DNA of 64,000 nt from contig NZ_JBLXIK010000002.1 in assembly GCF_048269565.1 (NCBI RefSeq), positions 248,001 to 312,000 of the forward strand, in the 5' to 3' direction. This document shows, piece after piece, positions 40,738-48,624 of this stretch. Position 1 is the first letter of the stretch; each line of letters opens with the position of its first letter. The notes below the pieces were generated by a model. It did no database searches. It had not been told where the DNA came from and was given only the letters and a program-made list of their open reading frames with translations. The translations under genes and the position numbers were made by a program. This DNA comes from Maricaulis sp048269565. GTDB taxonomy: Bacteria; Pseudomonadota; Alphaproteobacteria; Caulobacterales; Maricaulaceae.

Positions 40738-41342
40738 TCACCATTGGCCTGACTGGCTCCATCGGAATGGGCAAGTCGGCGACTGCCGACCTGATGGCCG
40801 AGGCCGGTATCCCGGTTTTCGATTCCGATGCCAGTGTCCACGAATTGTATGCCAAGGGTGGCAAAGCCGTCGCGCTGATTGATGCAGCCTTTCCCGGCGT
40901 CGTGGTTGACGGCGTGGTCGACCGCTCGCTTCTCTCGGCAGCCCTGCACGAGGACCCGTCCGGTTTCGCGCGCCTGGAGGCCATCGTCCACCCGTTGGTG
41001 CTGGAACAACGCGAGGCCTTTCTGCATCAGGCGCATCTTGCCGGCGCGGACCTGGTTGTTTTCGACATTCCGCTTCTGTTTGAAACCGGTGGCCATGAGC
41101 ATGTCGATCATGTGCTGGTGGTCCACGCGCCGGAAGCTGAACGCCGTGCCCGGGTCTTGCGGCGTCCGGGCATGACGGAAGCCAAGCTCGACGCCATAAT
41201 CGCCCGCCAGCTCGATGATTCGAGCAAACTGGCGCGTGCGGATTACCGGGTCGAGACCTCGGGCGGCCTTGAGGATGCCCGGCGTCAAATCGATGTCATC
41301 CTGGCGTCCATCCGCGGGCAGATCGAGGAGCAGGACCAATGA
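40734..41342 (+). CDS. coaE: dephospho-CoA kinase
   Basis: 202-aa kinase for the last step of CoA synthesis. P-loop GLTGSIGMGKSATADLM at the N-terminus, DSDASVHELYAKGGKA with the substrate aspartate, and FDIPLLFETGGHEHVDHVLVV with the LLFE motif; lid arginines in RRARVLRRPGM. Part of the origin-proximal operon, with dnaQ following in overlap. Confidence 0.95.
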   Translation: MITIGLTGSIGMGKSATADLMAEAGIPVFDSDASVHELYAKGGKAVALIDAAFPGVVVDGVVDRSLLSAALHEDPSGFARLEAIVHPLVLEQREAFLHQAHLAGADLVVFDIPLLFETGGHEHVDHVLVVHAPEAERRARVLRRPGMTEAKLDAIIARQLDDSSKLARADYRVETSGGLEDARRQIDVILASIRGQIEEQDQ

Positions 41343-42040
41343 TCCGCGAAATCGTTTTCGATACCGAGACGACCGGTCTCTATGCCACCTCCGGCGATCG
41401 TGTCACCGAACTGGGCTGCGTCGAGGTGATCGATTTCATCCCAACCGGCAAGACCTGGCACACCTATGTCAATCCACAGCGCAGCACGCCCAAGGAAGTG
41501 GTCGAGATCACCGGCCTGACCGATGCCTTCCTGGCCGACAAGCCGCTGTTTGCCGATGTTGCGGCAGAGTTCATGGAGTTCGTCGGCGATGCCGGCTTGG
41601 TCGCGCATAATGCGCCCTTTGACCGTGGCTTCATCAATATGGAGCTCGAGCGGCTTGGCCATGCCGGCTACCCCGAGGCCCGCTTCAAGGATACGGCCCG
41701 CATTGCGCGTGCCAAATTCCCGGGTTCCTATGTGTCGCTCGACGCCTTGTGCAAACGCTTCGGCATCTCGCTGGAAAGCCGCGACAAGCACGGCGCCCTG
41801 ATCGATGCCCTGCTGCTGGCGGAGGTCTATCTGGAATTGTCCGGTGGCCGGACGCGGGCGCTGGACCTGAGTGGCCAGGGCGAAACAGGTCCGGGTGAGG
41901 TGGTGTTTCCGGCACGTCAGCCGCGGCCGCAGGCGCTGGCCCAGCTGCTGACAGAAACAGAGCGCGCCGCCCATGCTGCCTTCATTGAGGAGCTGGGCGA
42001 AAACGCGCTCTGGAACAAGTTGAAGATCGGCCGTAGCTGA
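41339..42040 (+). CDS. dnaQ: DNA polymerase III epsilon subunit (proofreading exonuclease)
   Basis: 233-aa DEDDh exonuclease. Exo I motif VFDTETTGLYATSGDRVTELG, Exo II AHNAPFDRGFINMEL, Exo III with the catalytic histidine DKHGALIDALLLAEVYLEL. The C-terminal tail (about 190-233) ends in ALAQLLTETERAAHAAFIEEL, probably the alpha-subunit tether. It ends the operon and is convergent with secB. Confidence 0.95.
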   Translation: MIREIVFDTETTGLYATSGDRVTELGCVEVIDFIPTGKTWHTYVNPQRSTPKEVVEITGLTDAFLADKPLFADVAAEFMEFVGDAGLVAHNAPFDRGFINMELERLGHAGYPEARFKDTARIARAKFPGSYVSLDALCKRFGISLESRDKHGALIDALLLAEVYLELSGGRTRALDLSGQGETGPGEVVFPARQPRPQALAQLLTETERAAHAAFIEELGENALWNKLKIGRS

Positions 42041-42050
42041 TCAATTCTGG

Positions 42051-42569
42051 CTAGTTGCTGGCTTCAGGAGCACCATTGCCATTGGTGTCGGCACCGGGAG
42101 CCGCGGCAGCCCGCTTCATCATTTGCTGGCGATAGAGGCCGGCGAAATCTACCGGATCCAGCATCAGCGGCGGGAAGCCGCCATCGCGGGTGGCATCGGC
42201 CAGGATGCGGCGTGCGAACGGGAAGAGCAGGCGCGGACACTCGATCAGCAGGAAGGGTTCGCGATCGACATCAGCGATATTGGCCAGCTGGAACAGGCCG
42301 CCATAGGCGAGCTCGGAGATGAAAACGACATCATTGTTCTCGCGCGAGGCCTTGGCATTGATATTGAGCACGACCTCGAAGGCACCATCGGAAAGCGAGC
42401 GTGCCTGCACATCGATCGCAAGATCAATCGCCGGAGCCTGGGCATTGCGCAGGGTCTCGGGCGCGCCGGGGTTCTCGAACGACAAATCCTTCACATATTG
42501 CGCGAGGATACGCAGTTGTGGCGGCTGTGGCGGTGTGTTTTCGGCAGGCGTGGCAGGAGCGTCGGTCAT
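42051..42569 (-). CDS. secB: protein-export chaperone SecB
   Basis: 172-aa tetrameric chaperone that delivers precursors to SecA. The core LRILAQYVKDLSFENPGAPE, VVFISELAYGGLFQLANIADVD, FLLIECPRLLFPFARRILADATRDGGFPPLMLDPVDFAGLYRQQM are the SecB signature in order. ATG 42569 (MTDAPATPAENT) is preferred to the upstream TTG at 42581. Divergent from timA; in Caulobacter the same pair is adjacent. Confidence 0.96.
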   Translation of the reverse strand: MTDAPATPAENTPPQPPQLRILAQYVKDLSFENPGAPETLRNAQAPAIDLAIDVQARSLSDGAFEVVLNINAKASRENNDVVFISELAYGGLFQLANIADVDREPFLLIECPRLLFPFARRILADATRDGGFPPLMLDPVDFAGLYRQQMMKRAAAAPGADTNGNGAPEASN

Positions 42570-42763
42570 GAAAATCCCCAAAGGACGGGCGTCGGTGATA
42601 GGGTAGCGGCCAATATGGCCACACGAAACGAGGCGCGCCGGTTAACATGCGGGCCGGGCCGGAGCAAGCATGCTGGGTTTCAGCGAGAAGGCTGACGTCC
42701 GGACAAATAGCGGCTATATCTGATCAACATTCCCTACCGGCCCAGTCGAGCGGCGAAAATCAC

Positions 42764-43393
42764 ATGATTGAAGTTATACCCACCGTCATTTTCGCAGGCA
42801 TCGCGATCTTCATCGCGATCCGCCTCTATTCGACCCTCGGGCGCCGCGAGGGCCATATGGAAGAGCCCCCGGTGATCGACCCGAACGGGCGTCCATCCCT
42901 GTCCGATGTGCCGCAGACGCATTTGCGTCCGGCCTTCGAGGGACGGGCGGCGGCCGGGCTTGAGGCAATTGCCGCGGTCGATTCGCGCTTTGATCCCGAG
43001 GCTTTCCTGTCGGGTGCCCGCACGGCCTATCAGATGATCGTCGAGGCCTTTGCCAAGGGCGATCTGGCTGCCTTGCGGCCGCTGCTGGCCGACAAGGTCT
43101 ACCAGCGCTATGCCGACGCGATCCAGGCGCGCAGCGAGCGCAGGGAGAGCGTTCGCACCGAGATCGACCGGATCAAGTCGGCCGAGATCATCGAGGCCTC
43201 GCACGACGGCGCGACGGCGCGGGTCAAGGTTGCCTTTGTCGCTGAAATCGCAACGGAAACCCTGAGCGAGGCCGGTGAGCGTGTCTCCGGTGATATCGGC
43301 ACGCTGAACACGGTGCATGAAAACTGGCTGTTCGAACGGCGCACCGACACCAATAATCCGAACTGGGTGCTGACCGGTGTGGCGGCGGTATAG
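42764..43393 (+). CDS. Tim44-domain protein (TimA-like)
   Basis: 209-aa inner-membrane-anchored protein. N-terminal hydrophobic segment VIFAGIAIFIAIRLYSTLG followed by a charged linker and a Tim44-like domain (about 75-209) with FLSGARTAYQMIVEAFAKGD, LRPLLADKVYQRYADAI and the ending LFERRTDTNNPNWVLTGVAAV. Bacterial homologues (TimA in Caulobacter) share the ancestry of mitochondrial Tim44; the function is linked to membrane protein handling but is unsettled. The ATG at 42764 is used. mltA begins before it ends. Confidence 0.88.
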   Translation: MIEVIPTVIFAGIAIFIAIRLYSTLGRREGHMEEPPVIDPNGRPSLSDVPQTHLRPAFEGRAAAGLEAIAAVDSRFDPEAFLSGARTAYQMIVEAFAKGDLAALRPLLADKVYQRYADAIQARSERRESVRTEIDRIKSAEIIEASHDGATARVKVAFVAEIATETLSEAGERVSGDIGTLNTVHENWLFERRTDTNNPNWVLTGVAAV

Positions 43394-44624
43394 CCCGGCC
43401 GCCCTGATTGCCCTGCTGCTGGTTGCAGCATGTCAGCCAGCACCGGCACCAGAACCCGGGCCGCCGGAAGAACCGCCGGTAGAACAACCGCTTCCAACTG
43501 GACTACAATTGCTCCCGGCGGGCTGGGACGCGATGGCCGGCTGGTCCGGTGCCGATCTGCGACCGGCGCTCGGCGCTTTCCTGCGTTCCTGCGCCCAACT
43601 CGATAACCGCAATGATTCCGATCCGTTGAGCCCGCGGGCACCGTGGGCGGGACAGGTGGGCGATTGGCGTGCCGCGTGTACGGCTGCGGCGATGACGGGA
43701 CTTTCACCCGAAGCGGCGCAGGCGACGTTTGAGGCCTTCTTTGCCCCGGTGCGGGTGATAGCGCTGGATGAATCCGGCGCGGTGGCGGGCGAAACCGGCC
43801 TGCTGACCGGCTATTACGAACCCTATGTCGAAGTGCGCGATACGGCGGACAATGAGTTCAGCCAGCCCCTGCGGCGGCGGCCCGGTGATATGGTCTCGGT
43901 GGATCTGGGTCTGTTTGACTCCGGTCTGGCGGGGCGGCGCATCGTTGGCCGGGTGAATGACGGGTCTCTGGTGCAGTATTATAATCGCGCCGAGATCGAA
44001 GCGGATAACCGCGGCGAGATTTTCGCCTGGGGCCGGCCGATTGACGTGTTCTTCCTGCAGATCCAGGGCTCCGGCCGCCTGGTCGATGCCGCGGGTAACC
44101 AGAGCCGTGCCGCGTTTGCGGCCCATAACGGCCTGCCCTATCGCTCGATCGGGCGCGAACTGATCGAGCGCGGTGAGCTGGAGGCGCATGCGGCCTCGAA
44201 AGCGGGTATCGAAGCCTGGCTGATGACGCACGGGGCCGAGGCGACGGCCGAGCTGTTTGCGGTCAATCCGCGCTATGTTTTCTTTGAAACACAAGCACTT
44301 GACGATCCCTCGCTCGGGCCGCGCGGTTCGTCTGGCGTTGCCCTGACACCGATGGCCTCGATCGCGGTCGATCCGGCCTTTCATGCCTGGGGCGTGCCGG
44401 TCTGGCTCAGCGCGGATCTGCCCGATTTGCCTGCCTGGACAGGGCTGGTCATCACCCAGGATGGCGGCGGTGCGATCAATGGCCCGTTGCGCGGGGATTT
44501 CTTCTGGGGCTGGGGCGGAGTTGAGGAGCGGCGCGCCGGAACGACGCGGGCCCAGGCGCAATGGACTGTTTTGCTTCCGGTTTCTGTCGCCCAGCGCATC
44601 GTTGATGCGACGCCGCCGGCCTGA
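43377..44624 (+). CDS. mltA: membrane-bound lytic murein transglycosylase A
   Basis: 415-aa lipoprotein that cleaves peptidoglycan glycan strands. GTG start at 43377 inside the end of the Tim44-domain gene; lipobox VAAC in IALLLVAACQPAPAP, then a proline-rich linker. MltA domain: LTGYYEPYVEV, RADIEADN-like EIEADNRGEIFAWGRPIDVFFLQIQGSGRL; the C-terminal 3D domain has VFFETQ and the catalytic-aspartate motif ITQDGGGAINGPLRGDFFWG. Followed three bases later by a Smr-domain gene. Confidence 0.92.
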   Translation: MWRRYSPAALIALLLVAACQPAPAPEPGPPEEPPVEQPLPTGLQLLPAGWDAMAGWSGADLRPALGAFLRSCAQLDNRNDSDPLSPRAPWAGQVGDWRAACTAAAMTGLSPEAAQATFEAFFAPVRVIALDESGAVAGETGLLTGYYEPYVEVRDTADNEFSQPLRRRPGDMVSVDLGLFDSGLAGRRIVGRVNDGSLVQYYNRAEIEADNRGEIFAWGRPIDVFFLQIQGSGRLVDAAGNQSRAAFAAHNGLPYRSIGRELIERGELEAHAASKAGIEAWLMTHGAEATAELFAVNPRYVFFETQALDDPSLGPRGSSGVALTPMASIAVDPAFHAWGVPVWLSADLPDLPAWTGLVITQDGGGAINGPLRGDFFWGWGGVEERRAGTTRAQAQWTVLLPVSVAQRIVDATPPA

Positions 44625-44627
44625 TCG

Positions 44628-45206
44628 ATGGCGCGCAAACGATCCCTGCGGCCGGAGGAAAAGGCGATCTGGCGCAAGGTGGCCGGCTCGGTGAAGCCGA
44701 TTTCGCCCGACCGGATCGAGCGGCTGGATGATCCGGAAGCTATTGAACCCACACAGGAAAAACCGGCTCCTGACAGCAAGATGTCACTGCGGCATGGCCA
44801 TTTCCCCCATCCCCACACCCGGCCGAAACATCCGCCTCTGCCGGTTGATCGCGGCAATGAGAAACGGGTACGGCGGGGCCGGATGGAGATTGACGGACGG
44901 CTCGACTTGCATGGTCTGACACAGGATATCGCCCTGAGAACGCTGAGAAATTTTCTCTCGATGGCCTATCGCGATGGCTATCGGACGGTGCTGGTGATCA
45001 CCGGCAAGGGGTTCAAGGCGCGTGAGCGCGAGAGCGAGCCCTGGGAGTATCATGACGAGCCGGGGATTCTGCGGCGCAAGCTGCCGGAATGGCTGGGTAA
45101 TCCGGAGTTTCGTCAGTGGGTGTCAGGGTATGCGGCGGCGCATTTGCGCCATGGCGGCGGCGGCGCGTTTTACGTCACCATGCGCCGGGTGAAGCCGGTG
45201 AAATAG
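44628..45206 (+). CDS. Smr-domain (MutS2 C-terminal-like) protein
   Basis: 192-aa protein. The N-terminal 80 residues are basic and probably disordered; the Smr domain (about 85-185) has RLDLHGLTQDIALRTLRNFL, the TVLVITGKGFKAR motif and a C-terminal YAAAHLRHGGGGAFYVTMRR. Smr domains are structure-specific nucleases on DNA or RNA. It continues the timA-mltA operon. The 104 bp that follow include small GC-rich hairpins (about 45214-45268) between the convergent ends of this gene and hslU. Confidence 0.88.
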   Translation: MARKRSLRPEEKAIWRKVAGSVKPISPDRIERLDDPEAIEPTQEKPAPDSKMSLRHGHFPHPHTRPKHPPLPVDRGNEKRVRRGRMEIDGRLDLHGLTQDIALRTLRNFLSMAYRDGYRTVLVITGKGFKARERESEPWEYHDEPGILRRKLPEWLGNPEFRQWVSGYAAAHLRHGGGGAFYVTMRRVKPVK

Positions 45207-45310
45207 ACGGCGCCCGGGTGTCGCCCGGATCATCCCCTGTGTGCACCGGGTTCGGACCGGATCTGCACCGCATCATCCGCTCATGATACCCGGCGCGCAG
45301 CCCGCCGACA

Positions 45311-46615
45311 TTACAAGATGAATTTCGACAGATCGGTATTCTTCGCCAGATTGCCGACATGCTCGGCGACGTAATCGGCGTCGATCTGAATCGTCTCGCC
45401 ATCGCGGTCCGACGCGGTGAAGGAAATTTCCTCGACCAGTTTTTCCATCACCGTCTGCAAACGCCGGGCGCCGATATTCTCGACCGAGGCATTGACCTCG
45501 TGCGCCAGCGAAGCCAGCGCGTCGATCGCCTCATCGGTGAAATCGAGCGTCACCCCCTCCGTCCCCATCAGCGCGACATATTGCGTGATCAGACTGGCTT
45601 CCGGTTCGGTCAATATCCGTTTGAGGTCGGCTTCGCTCAGCGCCTGCAGCTCGACGCGGATCGGCAGCCGGCCCTGCAGCTCGGGCAGCATGTCGGACGG
45701 CTTGGCCAGGTGGAAGGCACCCGAGGCGATGAAGAGGATATGGTCGGTCTTGATGATGCCATGCTTGGTGGTCACCGATGTGCCCTCGATCAGCGGCAGC
45801 AGATCGCGCTGCACACCCTCGCGCGAGACGTCGGCGCCGCGGGCATCGGAACGGCCGACAATCTTGTCGATCTCGTCGAGGAAGACGATGCCGTCCTCCT
45901 CGGCCAGCTTGATCGCATCGGCGGTGATGGCGGCATCATCGAGCAGTTTGTCGGCCTCCTCGGCCAGCAGCGGCTCATAGGCCTCTTTCACCTTCATGCG
46001 CACGGTTTTCTTCTTGTTGCCGAAACCCTTGCCCAATATCTCGCCGAGATTGATCACGCCGGCACCGCCACCGGGCATGCCGGGAATATCCATCATCGGC
46101 ATGCCGCCGGCATCATTGAGTTCGATCTCGACATCCCTGTCGTCGAGCTCGCCGGCGCGCAGCCGCTTGCGGAAGCTCTCGCGGGTCGCCGGACTGGCGC
46201 CCGGACCCACCAGCGCATCGACGACGCGGTCCTCCGCCTGGCTTTCGGCCTGGGCCTTGACCGCCTCGCGGCGGGTTTCGCGCACCAGGGTGATGGCGAC
46301 CTCGACCAGGTCGCGGGCGATCTGGTCGACATCGCGGCCGACATAGCCGACCTCGGTAAACTTGGTCGCCTCGACCTTGATGAAGGGCGCCCCGGCCAGC
46401 TTGGCCAGCCGGCGCGAGATCTCGGTCTTGCCGACGCCGGTGGGCCCGATCATCAATATATTCTTCGGCATCACCTCTTCGCGCAGCCCGGCGGCGAGCT
46501 GACGCCGGCGCCAGCGATTGCGCAGCGCGATCGCGACCGCCTTCTTGGCATCGCCCTGGCCGACAATATGCCGGTCGAGCTCGGAGACGATTTCGCGGGG
46601 GGTGAATTCGGTCAT
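45311..46615 (-). CDS. hslU: HslU, ATPase of the HslVU protease
   Basis: 434-aa AAA+ unfoldase (ClpY). Walker A GPTGVGKTEISRRLAK; the I domain (about 110-235) follows; Walker B GIVFLDEIDKIVG; sensor residues in GRLPIRVELQALSEADL; and the C-terminal tail NLAKNTDLSKFIL that docks in HslV. ATG 46615 (MTEFTPREI) is chosen. Its protease partner hslV, normally adjacent, lies 7.5 kb upstream in the same orientation. Confidence 0.96.
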   Translation of the reverse strand: MTEFTPREIVSELDRHIVGQGDAKKAVAIALRNRWRRRQLAAGLREEVMPKNILMIGPTGVGKTEISRRLAKLAGAPFIKVEATKFTEVGYVGRDVDQIARDLVEVAITLVRETRREAVKAQAESQAEDRVVDALVGPGASPATRESFRKRLRAGELDDRDVEIELNDAGGMPMMDIPGMPGGGAGVINLGEILGKGFGNKKKTVRMKVKEAYEPLLAEEADKLLDDAAITADAIKLAEEDGIVFLDEIDKIVGRSDARGADVSREGVQRDLLPLIEGTSVTTKHGIIKTDHILFIASGAFHLAKPSDMLPELQGRLPIRVELQALSEADLKRILTEPEASLITQYVALMGTEGVTLDFTDEAIDALASLAHEVNASVENIGARRLQTVMEKLVEEISFTASDRDGETIQIDADYVAEHVGNLAKNTDLSKFIL

Positions 46616-46716
46616 GATCGGGTTCACAATGCTGAAGGCCGGGCGGTGATGCGGTGACTGGCTCCGTGTTATGTAGTCAGGCCGGTGCGATGAAACCAGT
46701 GCTGAAAGGCATCAAG

Positions 46717-47160
46717 ATGACGCAGCCCCGCCCCGCGAGCCAGACCCGCCCGCGTTTCCACCTCGCCTTCCCCGTCGACAGCCTCGAGCGGGCCCGCGCC
46801 TTCTACGGCGATCTGATGGGCTGCCCCGAGGGCCGCTCGTCCGAGAGCTGGGTTGATTTCGACTTCTACGGCCACCAGATCGTCGCCCACCTCGCCCCCG
46901 AAGAATGCCAGGCGGTCGCCACAGGCGGCGTGGACGGCAAGGCCGTCCCCGTCCGCCATTTCGGCCTGCTGATGGCCTGGGACGACTGGGAGACCCTCGC
47001 CGAGCGCTTCCGCGCCGCCGGCGTCGATTTCGTGATCGAGCCCTATGTGCGCTTTGCCGGCGAACCGGGCGAGCAGGGGACCTTCTTCCTGCGCGATCCG
47101 GCGGGGAATGCGCTGGAGTTCAAGTGTTTTCGGGATGAGGGGGGGATATTTGCGACGTAG
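46717..47160 (+). CDS. VOC (glyoxalase/bleomycin-resistance fold) protein
   Basis: 147-aa single-domain VOC protein. Start FHLAFPVDSLERARAFYGDLMGCPE, central DFDFYGHQIVAHL with the metal-ligand-type histidine, and the typical end GTFFLRDPAGNALEFKCFRDE with a glutamate ligand. It is likely a dioxygenase- or lyase-like enzyme; the substrate is unknown. The ATG at 46717 is used; one at 46690 is in frame but lacks a better ribosome site. Base composition remains core-like up to its stop, after which GC falls sharply. Confidence 0.85.
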   Translation: MTQPRPASQTRPRFHLAFPVDSLERARAFYGDLMGCPEGRSSESWVDFDFYGHQIVAHLAPEECQAVATGGVDGKAVPVRHFGLLMAWDDWETLAERFRAAGVDFVIEPYVRFAGEPGEQGTFFLRDPAGNALEFKCFRDEGGIFAT

Positions 47161-47220
47161 GGGGGAAATTCAAATGGGCGCCATATCAAATGAAGCGGAA
47201 ATTAAAGCCAACAATCAATA

Positions 47221-48624
47221 TTATGGTATTAAGGGAGAATGAGAACACACTACTAGTTTCTTGGACCCCCTAGTTAAAGCGACATATATATCAAATAGAT
47301 CCATATCTTTTAATTCCAGTATTATAGAAACTTCCGCCTCAAGTCCCTTGAATAAGAGCGTGCTACCGACCGCTTTCTTTGGGACGTAACGGCCGGTCAT
47401 GCGCGTTCGTTCTCTTATTTTTATGACCAAATCTGCTAGCGCAGTCTGGCCGCTACGCTCTGAAGCTTTAAGCGCCTCAATGGCTGGGCTAAGTAGTTCG
47501 CCCCGAAAAGTCCGAGAACCGGCTTGCTTCGAGAATTCTGACAACAATTTTGCGGCGAGCGAATAGGTTCGATGAGACCAAAAGTCGAGCGCACATTGTT
47601 CCAAGTCTGTCGGCGGTTTCTTGTTTGTTCCATCAACAATGGATCGAAGTCGGCGGTAGAGACCTGTTCGATCAACGCCAGTGATTACAGATGACGCAAA
47701 ATCAACTAGTTGATCGAGGGCACCTTTTCCTTTTATCTCAAAGGTTTCCGCAAAAGCTAGGAGGTCAGTCAAATCGGCTGTCTCTACTTTGGTTGCGCCG
47801 GGGATGATCCGCGCGTATCGGTTTTGGTCCTTCGGCCACTTAGTCATGATTAATGTGCCGCCATTGCGTGAGGCGGGCGGGGTGTTAGCGGCCTTCAGGC
47901 GAGCAGCCATGTCATCATTGCCATTAAGCGCTACCCATTCAACGCATGGCGGCGCAGCTCTCAGATCGATTTGCTGTCCCGCCATCAGGGGTTTGCGGAT
48001 GGACAACAGCCAGGCGCCCAGGGCATCATTGTTTGCTAACTTCCAACGCCAGGGTGTTACTAGTTCTCCAGCGGGTGGAAAGCTCGCTTCCACATCAGTG
48101 AGCCAGTTCACGGTGCCGAGCCAGCCAAATACCGCTTGTAGCGGGTCGCCAAGTACACATGTCGGCACCACTCTTGATAGGGCGACGACAAGTGCGTGTT
48201 GCTCGGGTTGGCAGTCTTGATATTCGTCAACGAGCAGGTGACCGAAGTTAGCCTTTATTACGTCGTCGAGGTGACGTCCGCCGATCAGTCTAAGTATGCC
48301 GGTTCTTAGCGCAGGATAGTCGGTCTTAGGATTGTTTAATTTAAGGTGTTCTGGGTTGATCTGAGCTCGGAGTGGGAATGCTGCCAACATTCGGAGCGTC
48401 CAACCATCAAGTGTAGCAAGTTTGAAAGCGCGCGGGGACGCACCCAGTTCATCGAGCCGCCTTCTTAGTGCCGCCACACCCGCATTTGTATGAGTGAGTA
48501 CAAGTGTCGGCAGGCCCCCTTTTTGCTGAGTTACGGCCTCGGCGATGAGATGGGTTTTTCCGCAACCTGCCGGAGCAGTCACGGACCCCGCCTTGATCGA
48601 CAACAAGTCAATTTGATCAGGCAT
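47221..48624 (-). CDS. UvrD/Rep-like SF1 helicase (GajB-like)
   Basis: 467-aa superfamily 1A helicase. Motif I APAGCGKT at 17-24, motif Ia LVLTHTNAGVAALRRR, motif II DEYQD at 133-137, motif III GDPLQAVFGW at 159-168, and C-terminal motifs V/VI TLLFKGLEAEVSI and YVALTRGSKKLVV. It is shorter than housekeeping UvrD (about 720 aa) and close to GajB of the Gabija system (about 490 aa). It starts inside the last codons of the OLD nuclease gene (8-bp overlap), so the two are co-translated. Low GC and AT-rich codon use set it apart from its neighbours. It probably senses or unwinds phage DNA together with the nuclease, by analogy. Confidence 0.85.
   Translation of the reverse strand: MPDQIDLLSIKAGSVTAPAGCGKTHLIAEAVTQQKGGLPTLVLTHTNAGVAALRRRLDELGASPRAFKLATLDGWTLRMLAAFPLRAQINPEHLKLNNPKTDYPALRTGILRLIGGRHLDDVIKANFGHLLVDEYQDCQPEQHALVVALSRVVPTCVLGDPLQAVFGWLGTVNWLTDVEASFPPAGELVTPWRWKLANNDALGAWLLSIRKPLMAGQQIDLRAAPPCVEWVALNGNDDMAARLKAANTPPASRNGGTLIMTKWPKDQNRYARIIPGATKVETADLTDLLAFAETFEIKGKGALDQLVDFASSVITGVDRTGLYRRLRSIVDGTNKKPPTDLEQCALDFWSHRTYSLAAKLLSEFSKQAGSRTFRGELLSPAIEALKASERSGQTALADLVIKIRERTRMTGRYVPKKAVGSTLLFKGLEAEVSIILELKDMDLFDIYVALTRGSKKLVVCSHSPLIP

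Noticed and set aside
45214..45268. Hairpins between smr and hslU as a definite terminator
   Set aside because: Stems are short and there is no T tract, so they are mentioned only in the Smr entry.
45359..46657. 432-aa plus-strand ORF opposite hslU
   Set aside because: Antisense shadow; hslU has all AAA+ motifs on the minus strand.
47175..47242. 22-aa ORF at the edge of the defence insert
   Set aside because: Too short, no ribosome site, lies at the composition boundary only.
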